From: Microbacterium pygmaeum
GTDB lineage: Bacteria; Actinomycetota; Actinomycetes; Actinomycetales; Microbacteriaceae
DNA length: 64,000 nt
Assembly: GCF_900100885.1 (NCBI RefSeq)
Contig: NZ_LT629692.1
Location: 2,666,001 to 2,730,000 of the forward strand
Reading direction: 5' to 3'
Shown here: piece after piece, positions 37,359 to 46,143 of the stretch
Numbering within the stretch: the first letter of the stretch is position 1
Layout: every line of letters begins with the position of its first letter
The notes under the pieces: model-generated
What the model was told of the DNA's origin: nothing
The model's input: the letters and a program-made list of their open reading frames with translations, nothing else
Database searches by the model: none
Made by a program: the position numbers and the translations under genes

Positions 37359-38807
37359 ATGAGACGCGCCAAAATCGTTGCCACGCTGGGCCCCGCAACT
37401 TCCTCCTACGAGATGGTCCGCGCGATCATCGATGCGGGTGTCGATGTCGCCCGCATGAACCTCAGCCACGGCGATTACAGCGTGCACGAGGCCAATTTCG
37501 CGAATGTGCGCAAGGCAGCCGACGACGCCGGTCGTCCCGTGGCCGTCCTGGTCGACCTCCAGGGTCCGAAGATCCGGCTGGGCAAGTTCGCCGACGGACC
37601 GCACGAGCTCGCGGTCGACGACATCTTCAAGATCACCACCGATGACATCCAGGGCACGAAGGAGATCGTCTCCACGACGTTCAAGGGGCTGCCCGCGGAC
37701 GTGAACCCCGGCGACTACCTCCTGATCGACGACGGCAAGGTCCGCGTGCAGGTCACCGAGGTCTCCGGCAACGTCGTCACCACGAAGGTCATCGTGGCCG
37801 GCGCCGTCTCCAACAACAAGGGCATCAACCTCCCCGGCGTGGCCGTGAACGTCCCTGCCCTGTCCGAGAAGGACGAGGCCGACCTCCGCTGGGGCCTGCA
37901 GATCGGCGCAGACATCATCGCGCTCTCGTTCGTGCGCAGCGCGAAGGACGTGCAGCGCGTGCACGTGATCATGGCCGAGGAAGGCCGCCGCGTCCCGGTC
38001 ATCGCGAAGATCGAGAAGCCGCAGGCGGTCGAGAATCTCGAGGAGATCATCGACGCGTTCGACGGCATCATGGTCGCGCGCGGCGACCTCGGCGTCGAAC
38101 TGCCGCTGGAGGCCGTGCCGATCGTCCAGAAGCGCGCCGTCGAGCTGTGCCGCCGCATGGCAAAGCCGGTCATCGTCGCCACGCAGATGCTCGAGTCCAT
38201 GATCGAGAACCCCGTTCCGACCCGCGCCGAGACCAGCGACGTCGCCAACGCCGTCCTCGACGGGGCGGACGCGGTGATGCTCTCGGGCGAGACGAGCGTC
38301 GGAAAGTACCCGGTCGTCGTCGTGGAGACCATGGCCCGCATCGTCGATTCGACCGAGGAGCACGGCCTGGAGCGCATCCAGCCGCTGACCACCAAACCCC
38401 GCACGCAGGGTGGCGCGATCACCCTCGCCGCGCTCGAGGTCGCGGAGTTCGTCGACGCGAAGTTCCTCTGCATCTTCACCGAGTCCGGTGACACCGCGCG
38501 CCGCATGTCCCGACTGCGTCCGCGCATCCCCATGATCGGCTTCACGCCCGAGCCGGCGATCCGCCGCCGGATGGCGCTGACCTGGGGAGTGCAGTCCACG
38601 CTCGTCGAGCACGTCGCCCACACGGACCGCATGTTCATCCAGGTCGACGACTTCTTCCTCGCGAACGATCTGGCCAAGGTCGGCGACAAGGTCGTGGTCA
38701 TCTCCGGGTCCCCTCCTGGGATCATCGGATCCACCAATGACATCCGCATCCACAAGATCGGCGACGCGGTGCACGGCAAGGCACCGATCTACCAGTCGCG
38801 CGAGTAG
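37359..38807 (+). CDS. pyk: Pyruvate kinase
   Basis: Converts phosphoenolpyruvate and ADP to pyruvate and ATP. The 482-aa protein begins MRRAKIVATLGPATSSYEM and contains MNLSHGDYSVHE, DLQGPKIRLG, the catalytic IAKIEKPQAVENLEEI, and MVARGDLGVELPLE. The C-terminal allosteric domain is complete. ATG 37359 has CCGGAG about nine bases upstream. The stop TAG is embedded in TAGGTT, the -10 box of the next gene. Confidence 0.97.
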   Translation: MRRAKIVATLGPATSSYEMVRAIIDAGVDVARMNLSHGDYSVHEANFANVRKAADDAGRPVAVLVDLQGPKIRLGKFADGPHELAVDDIFKITTDDIQGTKEIVSTTFKGLPADVNPGDYLLIDDGKVRVQVTEVSGNVVTTKVIVAGAVSNNKGINLPGVAVNVPALSEKDEADLRWGLQIGADIIALSFVRSAKDVQRVHVIMAEEGRRVPVIAKIEKPQAVENLEEIIDAFDGIMVARGDLGVELPLEAVPIVQKRAVELCRRMAKPVIVATQMLESMIENPVPTRAETSDVANAVLDGADAVMLSGETSVGKYPVVVVETMARIVDSTEEHGLERIQPLTTKPRTQGGAITLAALEVAEFVDAKFLCIFTESGDTARRMSRLRPRIPMIGFTPEPAIRRRMALTWGVQSTLVEHVAHTDRMFIQVDDFFLANDLAKVGDKVVVISGSPPGIIGSTNDIRIHKIGDAVHGKAPIYQSRE

Positions 38808-38810
38808 GTT
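38805..38810 (+). promoter_or_regulatory. -10 box of the SHOCT gene (leaderless), overlapping the pyk stop
   Basis: TAGGTT starts at the pyk stop and ends seven bases before the ATG at 38818. No Shine-Dalgarno lies between. Confidence 0.55.
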
Positions 38811-38817
38811 GAGCCCT

Positions 38818-39204
38818 ATGGGCTTCGCCGACTTCTTCTGGTTCCTGCTGTGGATCTTCTCCTTCACGGCGTACATCTTCGTCGTGGTGCTGATCATCAG
38901 CGACCTGTTCCGCGACCATCAGCTGAGCGGCTGGCTGAAGGCCGTGTGGGTGATCTTCCTGGTCTTCGTGCCGTTCCTGACGGCGATCGTCTACGTGATC
39001 GCCCGTCATAAGGGAATGGCCGAGCGTGCCTCCTCCCGCCGGGGCATCGTCGCCGAGGCCGACGACTACCACCCCGCCGCGTCGGCCAGCCCCTCCGAGG
39101 ACATCGCCCGCGCCAAGGAGCTGTTGGATGCCGGGACCATCAGCCAGGGGGAGTTCGACGCGCTCAAGAGCAAGGCGCTCGGAAACCAGTACTTCGGCGC
39201 GTAG
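38818..39204 (+). CDS. Small membrane protein with SHOCT domain
   Basis: A 128-aa protein with two transmembrane helices (FWFLLWIFSFTAYIFVVVLII and KAVWVIFLVFVPFLTAIVYVI), resembling the PLDc_N type membrane module. A SHOCT oligomerisation motif lies at the C-terminus (AKELLDAGTISQGEFDALKSKAL). The function is unknown. It appears to have its own leaderless promoter. It is convergent with the tRNA gene and separated from it by a hairpin terminator. Confidence 0.85.
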   Translation: MGFADFFWFLLWIFSFTAYIFVVVLIISDLFRDHQLSGWLKAVWVIFLVFVPFLTAIVYVIARHKGMAERASSRRGIVAEADDYHPAASASPSEDIARAKELLDAGTISQGEFDALKSKALGNQYFGA

Positions 39205-39227
39205 ACGAGCGAGCCGGCGACATGAGG

Positions 39228-39255
39228 AAGGGCCGCCCCTGGCGGGACGGCCCTT
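39228..39255. terminator. Bidirectional terminator between the SHOCT gene and tRNA-Leu
   Basis: AAGGGCCG pairs with CGGCCCTT, then CCC with GGG across a one-base bulge, with loop CTGGC. The hairpin lies between two convergent genes and can serve both strands. Confidence 0.7.
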
Positions 39256-39261
39256 CGCAGG

Positions 39262-39344
39262 TGCCGGTGGTGGGACTCGAACCCACACGCCCTTTCGGAC
39301 AAAGCATTTTGAGTGCTCCGCGTCTGCCATTCCGCCACACCGGC
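39262..39344 (-). tRNA. tRNA-Leu (anticodon CAA)
   Basis: An 83-base class II tRNA on the minus strand, decoding UUG. The acceptor GCCGGTG pairs with CACCGGC, with discriminator A. The anticodon stem GAGCA/TGCTT encloses loop CTCAAAA. The variable arm is long (TGTCCGAAAGGGCGT), and the T-arm is GTGGGTTCGAGTCCCAC. The 3' CCA is not encoded. A TATGGT box (39363-39368 on the minus strand) could be its -10. Confidence 0.95.
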
Positions 39345-39449
39345 CCGGCACGTCCGCGAACGACCATACCGCAGGATCAAGCGGTCCTCCTGCGACCGCG
39401 CGGCTATCCACCGATCCGGCCGACTGCGGGCGAAGCGCCGGCGATCCCG

Positions 39450-39455
39450 TAGGAT
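39450..39455 (+). promoter_or_regulatory. -10 box of the ANTAR regulator (leaderless)
   Basis: TAGGAT ends six bases before the GTG at 39462. The gap TCAAGG is too close to act as a normal Shine-Dalgarno. Confidence 0.55.
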
Positions 39456-39461
39456 TCAAGG

Positions 39462-40082
39462 GTGACTGAGCAAGAGCAGGCGGCCGGTGTCCCGGCGACA
39501 ACACCCCGACGCGTGGTCGTCGCCGAGGACGAGTCGCTGATCCGACTCGACATCGTCGAGATCCTGCGCGACAACGGCTTCGATGTCGTCGGCGAGGCGG
39601 GTGACGGTGAGACCGCTGTCCAGTTGGCGACCGATCTCCGCCCCGACCTGGTCATCATGGACGTCAAGATGCCCCAGCTCGACGGCATCTCCGCGGCCGA
39701 GAAGCTGAGCAAGAACCACATCGCCCCGGTCGTCCTGCTCACCGCATTCAGCCAGAAGGAGCTCGTGGAGCGCGCGAGCGAGGCGGGCGCGCTCGCGTAC
39801 GTCGTCAAGCCCTTCACCCCGAACGACCTGCTGCCGGCGATCGAGATCGCCCTCGCGCGCTACGAGCAGATCATCACGCTCGAGGCCGAGGTCGCCGACA
39901 TGGTCGAGCGATTCGAGACCCGCAAGCTCGTCGATCGGGCCAAGGGCCTGCTCAACGAGAAGATGGGGCTCAGCGAGCCCGAAGCCTTCCGCTGGATCCA
40001 GAAGGCATCGATGGACCGTCGCCTCACGATGCAGGACGTCGCCAAGGCGATCATCGAGCAGCTGGCGCCCAAGAAGTCCTGA
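39462..40082 (+). CDS. pdtaR: ANTAR-domain response regulator (PdtaR-like)
   Basis: A 206-aa two-component regulator. The N-terminal receiver domain has the phospho-acceptor D67 in LVIMDVKMPQLDG, acidic AEDES at its start and the switch lysine in YVVKPF. A C-terminal ANTAR RNA-binding domain (~135-195, with AKGLLNEKMGLSEPEAFRWIQ) binds two-hexaloop RNA motifs and acts as an antiterminator in characterised members. The match to mycobacterial PdtaR is by architecture and motifs. No partner kinase gene is adjacent. I did not find an ANTAR target hairpin pair in the window. Confidence 0.9.
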   Translation: MTEQEQAAGVPATTPRRVVVAEDESLIRLDIVEILRDNGFDVVGEAGDGETAVQLATDLRPDLVIMDVKMPQLDGISAAEKLSKNHIAPVVLLTAFSQKELVERASEAGALAYVVKPFTPNDLLPAIEIALARYEQIITLEAEVADMVERFETRKLVDRAKGLLNEKMGLSEPEAFRWIQKASMDRRLTMQDVAKAIIEQLAPKKS

Positions 40083-40107
40083 CACGGTCCGACCCGCGTC
40101 CCTCGCG

Positions 40108-40542
40108 TCACGACGCGGCGGGGACATCCTTGATCATGTTGGTGATCCGGATGGTGGAGAGCCGTCTGCCCTGATCGTCGGATACCGCGATCTCGTGCAC
40201 GGTCATGCTGCGACCGAGGTGCACCGGAGTGCACACACCGGTGACGATCCCGGATGTGGCCGACCGGGTGTGGGTGGCATTGATGTCGACGCCGACCGCG
40301 AGGCGCCCAGGGCCCGCATGCAGGTTCGCGGCCATCGATCCGAGCGACTCGCCGAGGACGACGTACGCGCCGCCGTGCATCAGACCCACCGGCTGTGTGT
40401 TCCCCTCCACCGGAAGAGTGGCGACGCAGCGTTGCACCGAGAATTCGAGGAACTGCATCCCCATCTTCTCGGCGAGGGCGCCCATTCCACGAGCGCTGGC
40501 CCAGTCCAATCCGTTGATCTCGGCGGGGGAGGACGCGCTCAT
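40108..40542 (-). CDS. PaaI-family hotdog thioesterase
   Basis: A 144-aa hotdog-fold acyl-CoA thioesterase of the PaaI/YbdB type. It shows VGLMHGGAYVVLGESLGSMAA with the substrate-binding His-Gly-Gly, and VGVDINATHTRSATSG. The substrate is not predictable. ATG 40542 is chosen over the open-frame start at 40602, because the longer start would run into the divergent polA promoter and adds unconserved residues. polA lies divergently, with 44 bases between the starts. Confidence 0.88.
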   Translation of the reverse strand: MSASSPAEINGLDWASARGMGALAEKMGMQFLEFSVQRCVATLPVEGNTQPVGLMHGGAYVVLGESLGSMAANLHAGPGRLAVGVDINATHTRSATSGIVTGVCTPVHLGRSMTVHEIAVSDDQGRRLSTIRITNMIKDVPAAS

Positions 40543-40574
40543 CGGACTCGCTCTCGGCTGTCGGAAGGCCTGAC

Positions 40575-40580
40575 TAAAGT
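40575..40580 (+). promoter_or_regulatory. -10 box of polA (leaderless)
   Basis: TAAAGT ends six bases before the polA GTG. The gap GGCAGG is purine-rich but too close for ordinary ribosome binding. Confidence 0.55.
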
Positions 40581-40586
40581 GGCAGG

Positions 40587-43226
40587 GTGACGGACTCCGC
40601 AAAGCCTACCCTCCTCGTCGTCGACGGCCATTCGCTCGCGTACCGTGCGTTCTTCGCCCTCCCCGTCGACAACTTCTCCACGAAGGACGGGCAGCACACG
40701 AACGGCATCTACGGGTTCCTCTCGATGCTCATCAACCTCATCAAGGCCGAGAAGCCGACGCACCTCGCCGTCGCGTTCGACACCTCCCGCCAGTCATTCC
40801 GCACCCGCGAGTACACCGAGTACAAGGCGAATCGGTCCGAGTCACCCTCCGAGTTCAAGGGCCAGATCCCGCTCCTGCAGGACTGCCTCGCCGCCATGAG
40901 CATCCAGGTCCTGCAGAAGGAGGACTTCGAGGCCGACGACATCCTCGCGACCCTTGCCACCCAGGGGGCCGAGCAGGGGTTCGACGTCCTGGTCTGCTCG
41001 GGCGACCGCGACACGATCCAGCTCGTGAACGAGGACATCACACTGCTGTATCCGAATGTGCAGGGCGTCTCCCAGCTGAAGCGCTACGACCGCCAGGCGG
41101 TGATCGACCGCTACGGGGTGCCGCCGGAGCAGTACCCCGACATCGCCGCGCTCGTCGGCGAGACCAGCGACAACCTGCCCGGGGTGCCGAAGGTCGGCGA
41201 GAAGACCGCGGTGAAGTGGATCACGCAGTTCGGATCCCTGGACGCTCTGCTGGAGAACGCCGACAAGGTGACCGGCGTCGTCGGCAACAACCTGCGGGAG
41301 CACCTCGACGACGTGCGGCGCAACCGGACCCTGAACCGGCTGCTGCGCGACGTGGAGCTGCCCCTGACGATCGACGATCTGGAGGTCCAGCCGATGGACG
41401 CCCAGGGCGTCCGCGACATCTTCTCGCGCCTCGAGTTCAAGACCCTCATCCCGCGTGTGGCGGAACTGGCCGGCATCGAGCAGCAGATGGCGGCCGTCGC
41501 CTCCGCCGCCGCCGTCGACGCGCCCGTCGCCGCCGAACTCGCGCCCGCCGACCTGGCGTCGTGGCTGGAGAGGTCGTCCGGTGAAGTCGGGGTGACCATC
41601 ACGATCGAGGGCGGTCTGCCTCGTCGGATCGGACTGGCCACTGCGGCCGCGGCTGTGGAATCGGACTGGAGCGCGGAGACCGCAGCATCCATCCAGCCAT
41701 GGCTGTCCGGCGATGCGCCCAAGATCTTCAGCGATGCCAAGCCCCAGCTCAAAGCCCTTGCACGCGCGGGGGCGACGGTCGGCGGTCTCGCGTTCGACAC
41801 GATCGTCGCCGGATGGCTGCTGCGCCCGAGCTTTCCGGACAAGACGCTCGCCGACCTCGTCGACCGCTTCCTGGATGAGAAGCTGCCCGAGGCCGATCCG
41901 ACCCAGCTCGTCCCGGAGACCGAGGGTGCGACTCCCGGCCAGCTCTCCTGGTACACGCTGCGGGTCACCGAGGCGCTCCGCGGCGAGATGGAGCCGGCCG
42001 TCTCCGCGGTCCTGCTCGACATTGAACTGCCCACGCTGGTCACCCTCGCCGAGATGGAGCTCGCGGGTGTCACGGTCTCGCACGCCAAGCTCTCGGCGTT
42101 CTCCGTCGAGCTGGCCGAGCGTGCCGACGGCATCGCGCAGGAGGCGTACGCGACGATCGGCCGTGAGGTCAACCTCGGATCCCCGAAGCAGCTGCAGGAG
42201 GTGCTGTTCGAGGAGCTGCAGCTTCCGAAGACCCGCAAGACCAAGACTGGATACTCCACGGATGCCGCGGTGCTGGCCGATCTGCAGGAGCAGGCGCCGC
42301 ACCCGTTCCTGGACCAGCTGCTCCAGCATCGCGAGGCCACCAAGCTGCGGCAGATCATCGAATCCCTCGACACCGCGATCGACGCGGACGAGCGCGTGCA
42401 CACCACCTACGTGCAGACCGGCAGCCAGACCGGCCGCCTCTCCAGCACCGATCCCAACCTGCAGAACATCCCGGTGCGCACGCAGGAGAGCCGTCGCATC
42501 CGCGCGGCCTTCGAGGTCGGGGCCGGTTACGACACGCTGCTGACGGCCGACTACTCGCAGATCGAGATGCGCATCATGGCGCACCTGTCCGAGGATCCGG
42601 GGCTGATCGAGGCGTTCAACTCGGGGGAGGACCTGCACCGCTTCGTCGGAGCGCGTGTGTTCGGCGTCGACCCCGCCGACGTCACCAACGCGATGCGCAC
42701 GAAGGTGAAGGCGATGTCCTACGGCCTGGTCTACGGTCTTTCCGCGTTCGGCCTCTCCAAGCAGCTGCGGATCGAGCAGGCCGAGGCAAAGCAGCTGATG
42801 ATGGAGTACTTCAACAGGTTCGGGGCGGTGCGCGACTACCTGCGGTCCTCCGTCGAGCAGGCGCGGATCGACGGATACACCGCGACGATCTTCGGACGGC
42901 GGCGCCCGTTCCCGGACCTCACGAGCCCGAATCGGGTGCTCCGCGAGAATGCGGAGCGCGCCGCGCTCAACGCGCCCATCCAGGGCAGCGCGGCCGACAT
43001 CATGAAGATCGCGCTGTTCCGGATCCATCGCGAGTTCGCGGCCGAGCAGCTGCATTCGCGCGTGCTCATGCAGATCCACGACGAACTCGTCGTGGAGGTC
43101 GCCGACGGCGAATGGGACGCCGCCGAGCGCATCGTCCGGGAGCGGATGGGGGATGCCGCGGCGCTCTCCGTTCCGCTGGATGTCCAGATCGGCCGCGGCG
43201 GCGATTGGGACGAAGCAGCGCACTGA
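40587..43226 (+). CDS. polA: DNA polymerase I
   Basis: Replaces RNA primers and fills repair gaps. The 879-aa protein has an N-terminal 5'-3' exonuclease domain (LLVVDGHSLAYRAFFAL, CSGDRDTIQLV, SDNLPGVPKVGEKTA) and a middle 3'-5' exonuclease-like domain. That middle domain looks degenerate, as in most actinobacterial Pol I. The polymerase domain has motif A DYSQIEMRIMAHLS (~654), the O-helix RTKVKAMSYGLVYG and motif C IHDELVVEV (~830). The GTG start sits at leaderless distance from TAAAGT. Confidence 0.97.
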   Translation: MTDSAKPTLLVVDGHSLAYRAFFALPVDNFSTKDGQHTNGIYGFLSMLINLIKAEKPTHLAVAFDTSRQSFRTREYTEYKANRSESPSEFKGQIPLLQDCLAAMSIQVLQKEDFEADDILATLATQGAEQGFDVLVCSGDRDTIQLVNEDITLLYPNVQGVSQLKRYDRQAVIDRYGVPPEQYPDIAALVGETSDNLPGVPKVGEKTAVKWITQFGSLDALLENADKVTGVVGNNLREHLDDVRRNRTLNRLLRDVELPLTIDDLEVQPMDAQGVRDIFSRLEFKTLIPRVAELAGIEQQMAAVASAAAVDAPVAAELAPADLASWLERSSGEVGVTITIEGGLPRRIGLATAAAAVESDWSAETAASIQPWLSGDAPKIFSDAKPQLKALARAGATVGGLAFDTIVAGWLLRPSFPDKTLADLVDRFLDEKLPEADPTQLVPETEGATPGQLSWYTLRVTEALRGEMEPAVSAVLLDIELPTLVTLAEMELAGVTVSHAKLSAFSVELAERADGIAQEAYATIGREVNLGSPKQLQEVLFEELQLPKTRKTKTGYSTDAAVLADLQEQAPHPFLDQLLQHREATKLRQIIESLDTAIDADERVHTTYVQTGSQTGRLSSTDPNLQNIPVRTQESRRIRAAFEVGAGYDTLLTADYSQIEMRIMAHLSEDPGLIEAFNSGEDLHRFVGARVFGVDPADVTNAMRTKVKAMSYGLVYGLSAFGLSKQLRIEQAEAKQLMMEYFNRFGAVRDYLRSSVEQARIDGYTATIFGRRRPFPDLTSPNRVLRENAERAALNAPIQGSAADIMKIALFRIHREFAAEQLHSRVLMQIHDELVVEVADGEWDAAERIVRERMGDAAALSVPLDVQIGRGGDWDEAAH

Positions 43227-43255
43227 GCCGGGTGGCCGTCGCGGGCCGCGGTGCC

Positions 43256-43261
43256 TAGGCT
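43256..43261 (+). promoter_or_regulatory. -10 box of the DUF885 gene (leaderless)
   Basis: TAGGCT ends seven bases before ATG 43269 (gap CGAGGGC). Confidence 0.5.
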
Positions 43262-43268
43262 CGAGGGC

Positions 43269-44942
43269 ATGACAGAAGCAGCACGCACACCCACGCAGAT
43301 CGACACGATCGCTGATGCCTGGGTCGACACCCTTGCCGAGAACCTGCCGACACTGGCGACCTACATCGGCCGATCCGAATTCAACGACAGGTTCGAGGAC
43401 TTCTCACCCGAGGGCCGCGATCGGCTCATCGACGAAGCGCGCAGCACGCTGAGTGCGCTCGAGGCGGCCACCCCCGTCGACGACGTCGACGTCGTCACGC
43501 AGGAAGACCTCAGTCGCGAGCTGCGGCTCGAGCTGGATCTGCACGAGGCGCAGTGGCACCTTCGCGACCTGAACGTCATCGCCTCTCCCGCTCAGGAGAT
43601 CCGCTCGGTCTTCGACCTCATGCCGACCGATACCGCCGAGGACTGGAGCGTCATCTCGACTCGCCTGAAGGCCGTCTCCGGCGCTGTGGACGGGTATATC
43701 GCGACACTGCGCGCGGGCGCGGACAAGGGTCTGCTCCCGGCCGACCGGCAGGTGCGCGAAGTCATCACCCAGATCGCTCGGTACACGAGTGACGGCGGCT
43801 TCTTCGCGACGTTCGCCGGCGATGCGGCGCCCGAGGAGGGTCAGCTGCCCGCATCGCTGGCACGCGATCTCGCCGACAACGCGAATGCCGCCCGAGTGGC
43901 CTATGACGAGCTCGCACAGTTCCTGGGTGCCGAGTTGGCACCGCTGGCCGGCGACAAGGACGCGGTCGGTCGCGAGCTGTACGCGCTGCAGTCACGCCGG
44001 TTCCTCGGGGCGACGATCGATCTCGACGAGACCTACGAGTGGGGCGTCGAAGAGCTCGCGCGCATGGTCGCCGAGCAGGAGTCGATCGCCGACCAGATCC
44101 GGCCCGGTGCGTCGGTCGAGGAGGCCATCGCGTTCTTGGAGGAGGATCCGTCGCGCAAGCTGCACGGCACGGATGCGCTCCAGCGCTGGATGCAGGAGAC
44201 CAGCGACCGCGCCGTCGAGGAGCTCGGGCGATCCCACTTCGACATCCCCGAGCCCATCCGCCGCCTGCAGTGCATGATCGCACCGACGAAGGAAGGCGGC
44301 ATCTACTACACCGGGCCGACCGATGACTTCTCGCGACCCGGCCGCATGTGGTGGTCGGTGCCCGAGGGCGTGACCGAGTTCGACACGTGGCGGGAGCTCA
44401 CCACCGTCTACCACGAGGGCGTGCCGGGTCATCACCTGCAGATCGGTCAAGCCGTGTACAACCGTCGCGAGCTCAACTCGTGGCGCCGCCTCCTGGCGGG
44501 CACATCCGGCCACGCCGAGGGGTGGGCGCTCTACGCGGAGCGGCTGATGGAGCAGCTCGGCTACCTCGACGACCCGGCGGACCGGCTCGGGATGCTCGAC
44601 GGTCAGCGCATGCGCGCCGCGCGCGTCGTGCTGGACATCGGCGTGCACCTGGAGAAGCCCCGGCCCGACGGACAGGGCACGTGGGACGCCGACTACGCGC
44701 TGGAGTTCATGCGGCGCAACGTCAACATGTCCGACGAATTCGTCCAGTTCGAGGTGAACCGCTACCTCGGCTGGCCCGGTCAAGCACCGGCGTACAAGGT
44801 CGGTCAGCGGATCTGGGAGCAGGTGCGCGACGACGTCAAAGCCGCCGAGGGCGAGGGCTTCGACATCAAGCGGTTCCACAAGCGGGCGCTGGACATGGGC
44901 GGAGTCGGCCTGGACACGCTGCGGACGGCGCTCACGCGCTGA
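43269..44942 (+). CDS. DUF885 family protein, putative metallopeptidase
   Basis: A 557-aa soluble protein without a signal peptide. The conserved core is VYHEGVPGHHLQIGQ (HEGVPGHH at 382-389), a gluzincin-like HExxH variant. The family also has the downstream GHAEGWALYAERLMEQLG stretch, whose Glu and His probably complete the metal site. Peptidase activity is presumed from this and has no assigned substrate. ATG 43269 is used rather than GTG 43251, because TAGGCT sits seven bases before it. A strong terminator follows the gene. Confidence 0.88.
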   Translation: MTEAARTPTQIDTIADAWVDTLAENLPTLATYIGRSEFNDRFEDFSPEGRDRLIDEARSTLSALEAATPVDDVDVVTQEDLSRELRLELDLHEAQWHLRDLNVIASPAQEIRSVFDLMPTDTAEDWSVISTRLKAVSGAVDGYIATLRAGADKGLLPADRQVREVITQIARYTSDGGFFATFAGDAAPEEGQLPASLARDLADNANAARVAYDELAQFLGAELAPLAGDKDAVGRELYALQSRRFLGATIDLDETYEWGVEELARMVAEQESIADQIRPGASVEEAIAFLEEDPSRKLHGTDALQRWMQETSDRAVEELGRSHFDIPEPIRRLQCMIAPTKEGGIYYTGPTDDFSRPGRMWWSVPEGVTEFDTWRELTTVYHEGVPGHHLQIGQAVYNRRELNSWRRLLAGTSGHAEGWALYAERLMEQLGYLDDPADRLGMLDGQRMRAARVVLDIGVHLEKPRPDGQGTWDADYALEFMRRNVNMSDEFVQFEVNRYLGWPGQAPAYKVGQRIWEQVRDDVKAAEGEGFDIKRFHKRALDMGGVGLDTLRTALTR

Positions 44943-44965
44943 CCTCCGACGGCTCAGGTGTCATC

Positions 44966-45001
44966 GGGGAGGTTGCGCGACAGCAGTCGCGCAACCTCCC
45001 C
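44966..45001 (+). terminator. Long perfect hairpin terminator after the DUF885 gene
   Basis: A 16-bp perfect inverted repeat (44966-44981 with 44986-45001) with the tetraloop AGCA and no U-tract. The arm begins GGGGAGGTTGCGCGAC. It lies 24 bases after the stop. Confidence 0.8.
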
Positions 45002-45050
45002 GTCACTGGTCTCGCGCTCGTCGACGGAATGCCGGGCGGTCCTCCCGGGT

Positions 45051-45064
45051 TCATATGCATGTGA
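45051..45064. promoter_or_regulatory. Near-palindromic site before the monooxygenase gene
   Basis: TCATATGCATGTGA is an imperfect inverted repeat (12 of 14 positions) located 17-30 bases before ATG 45081. It may be an operator or only part of an AT-rich promoter. Confidence 0.25.
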
Positions 45065-45080
45065 ATGGAAAGGACTCGCG

Positions 45081-46124
45081 ATGACCTCTGCGACCCACAA
45101 CACCGTCGGCTTCGGTCTCGACACGTTCGGCGACATCACCCTCGACTCGGAGGGGCGCCGGCTCAGCGATGCGGAGACGATCCGCAACGTCGTCGATGAA
45201 GCAGTGCTGGCCGACGAGGTCGGACTCGCGTTCTTCGGGGTGGGGGAGCACCACCGGCCGGAATTCGCGATCTCGAGTCCCGAGATCGTCCTTGCCGCCG
45301 CTGCAGCGCGCACCACCGGCATCCATCTGGGGACTGCCGTCACCGTGCTGTCCTCCGACGACCCGGTCCGCGTCTACGAGCGCTTCGCGACGCTGGACGC
45401 GGTCTCGAACGGCCGGGCCGAGGTGATTCTCGTCCGCGGGTCATTCATCGAGTCGTTCCCGCTCTTCGGCTACGACCTGCGCGACTACGAGACCCTGTTC
45501 GAGGAGAAGCTCGACCTGTTCTCACAGCTGCTGCTCGAGAAGCCGGTCACCTGGAACGGCACGCTGCGGGCGCCGCTGGACGCCGCGGACGTGTATCCGA
45601 AGACCGCGAACGGGTTGCAGGCGTGGGTCGGCGTCGGTGGGACCCCGGAGTCCGTCGTCCGCGCGGCGAGGTACGGGTACGGGCTCATGCTCGCGATCAT
45701 CGGCGGTCCGGCCGGACGATTCCGTCCGTTCGTCGACCTGTACCATCGGTCGCTGGATTCGTTCGGGCGCTCCGACCTCCCGGTGGGCGTCCACTCGCCG
45801 GGTCATATCGCCGACACGGACCAGCAGGCGTGGGAGGAGGCGTACGCAGGGTTCGAGACCATGAACAACACGATCGGCCGGGAGCGCGGGTGGCCGCCGT
45901 ACTCGCGCATGCGGTTCCAGCACGACGTCGGACCGGAGGGCGCGATCTACGCCGGGTCGCCCGAGACCGTTGCCCGGAAGATCGCCGACACGGTGCGGAC
46001 GCTGGGGGTCTCGCGCTTCGACATGAAGTTCTCGACAGGCACGCTCTCGCACGAGAAGATGATGCGCTCCATCGAGCTGTACGGCACGCAGGTGCAGCCG
46101 CTCGTGCGCGACATGCTCTCGTGA
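45081..46124 (+). CDS. Luciferase-like flavin monooxygenase family protein
   Basis: A 347-aa LLM-class flavin-dependent oxidoreductase with a TIM barrel related to bacterial luciferase. Typical stretches are LADEVGLAFFGVGEHHRPEF, GTAVTVLSSDDPVRVYERFATLDAVSNGRAEV and ARYGYGLMLAIIGG. The flavin (FMN or F420) and substrate are not determined. AAAGGA lies about seven bases before ATG 45081. An MFS transporter follows after 19 bases with its own -10 box; the two may act in one uptake or oxidation pathway, though that is guesswork. Confidence 0.88.
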   Translation: MTSATHNTVGFGLDTFGDITLDSEGRRLSDAETIRNVVDEAVLADEVGLAFFGVGEHHRPEFAISSPEIVLAAAAARTTGIHLGTAVTVLSSDDPVRVYERFATLDAVSNGRAEVILVRGSFIESFPLFGYDLRDYETLFEEKLDLFSQLLLEKPVTWNGTLRAPLDAADVYPKTANGLQAWVGVGGTPESVVRAARYGYGLMLAIIGGPAGRFRPFVDLYHRSLDSFGRSDLPVGVHSPGHIADTDQQAWEEAYAGFETMNNTIGRERGWPPYSRMRFQHDVGPEGAIYAGSPETVARKIADTVRTLGVSRFDMKFSTGTLSHEKMMRSIELYGTQVQPLVRDMLS

Positions 46125-46131
46125 GCGACCG

Positions 46132-46137
46132 TACGAT
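46132..46137 (+). promoter_or_regulatory. -10 box of the MFS gene at 46144 (leaderless)
   Basis: TACGAT ends six bases before the ATG (gap GACCCC), with no ribosome binding site. Confidence 0.5.
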
Positions 46138-46143
46138 GACCCC

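Noticed and set aside
40543..40602. Longer N-terminus of the PaaI thioesterase
   Set aside because: The added residues are unconserved and the region holds the divergent polA -10 box and start codon.
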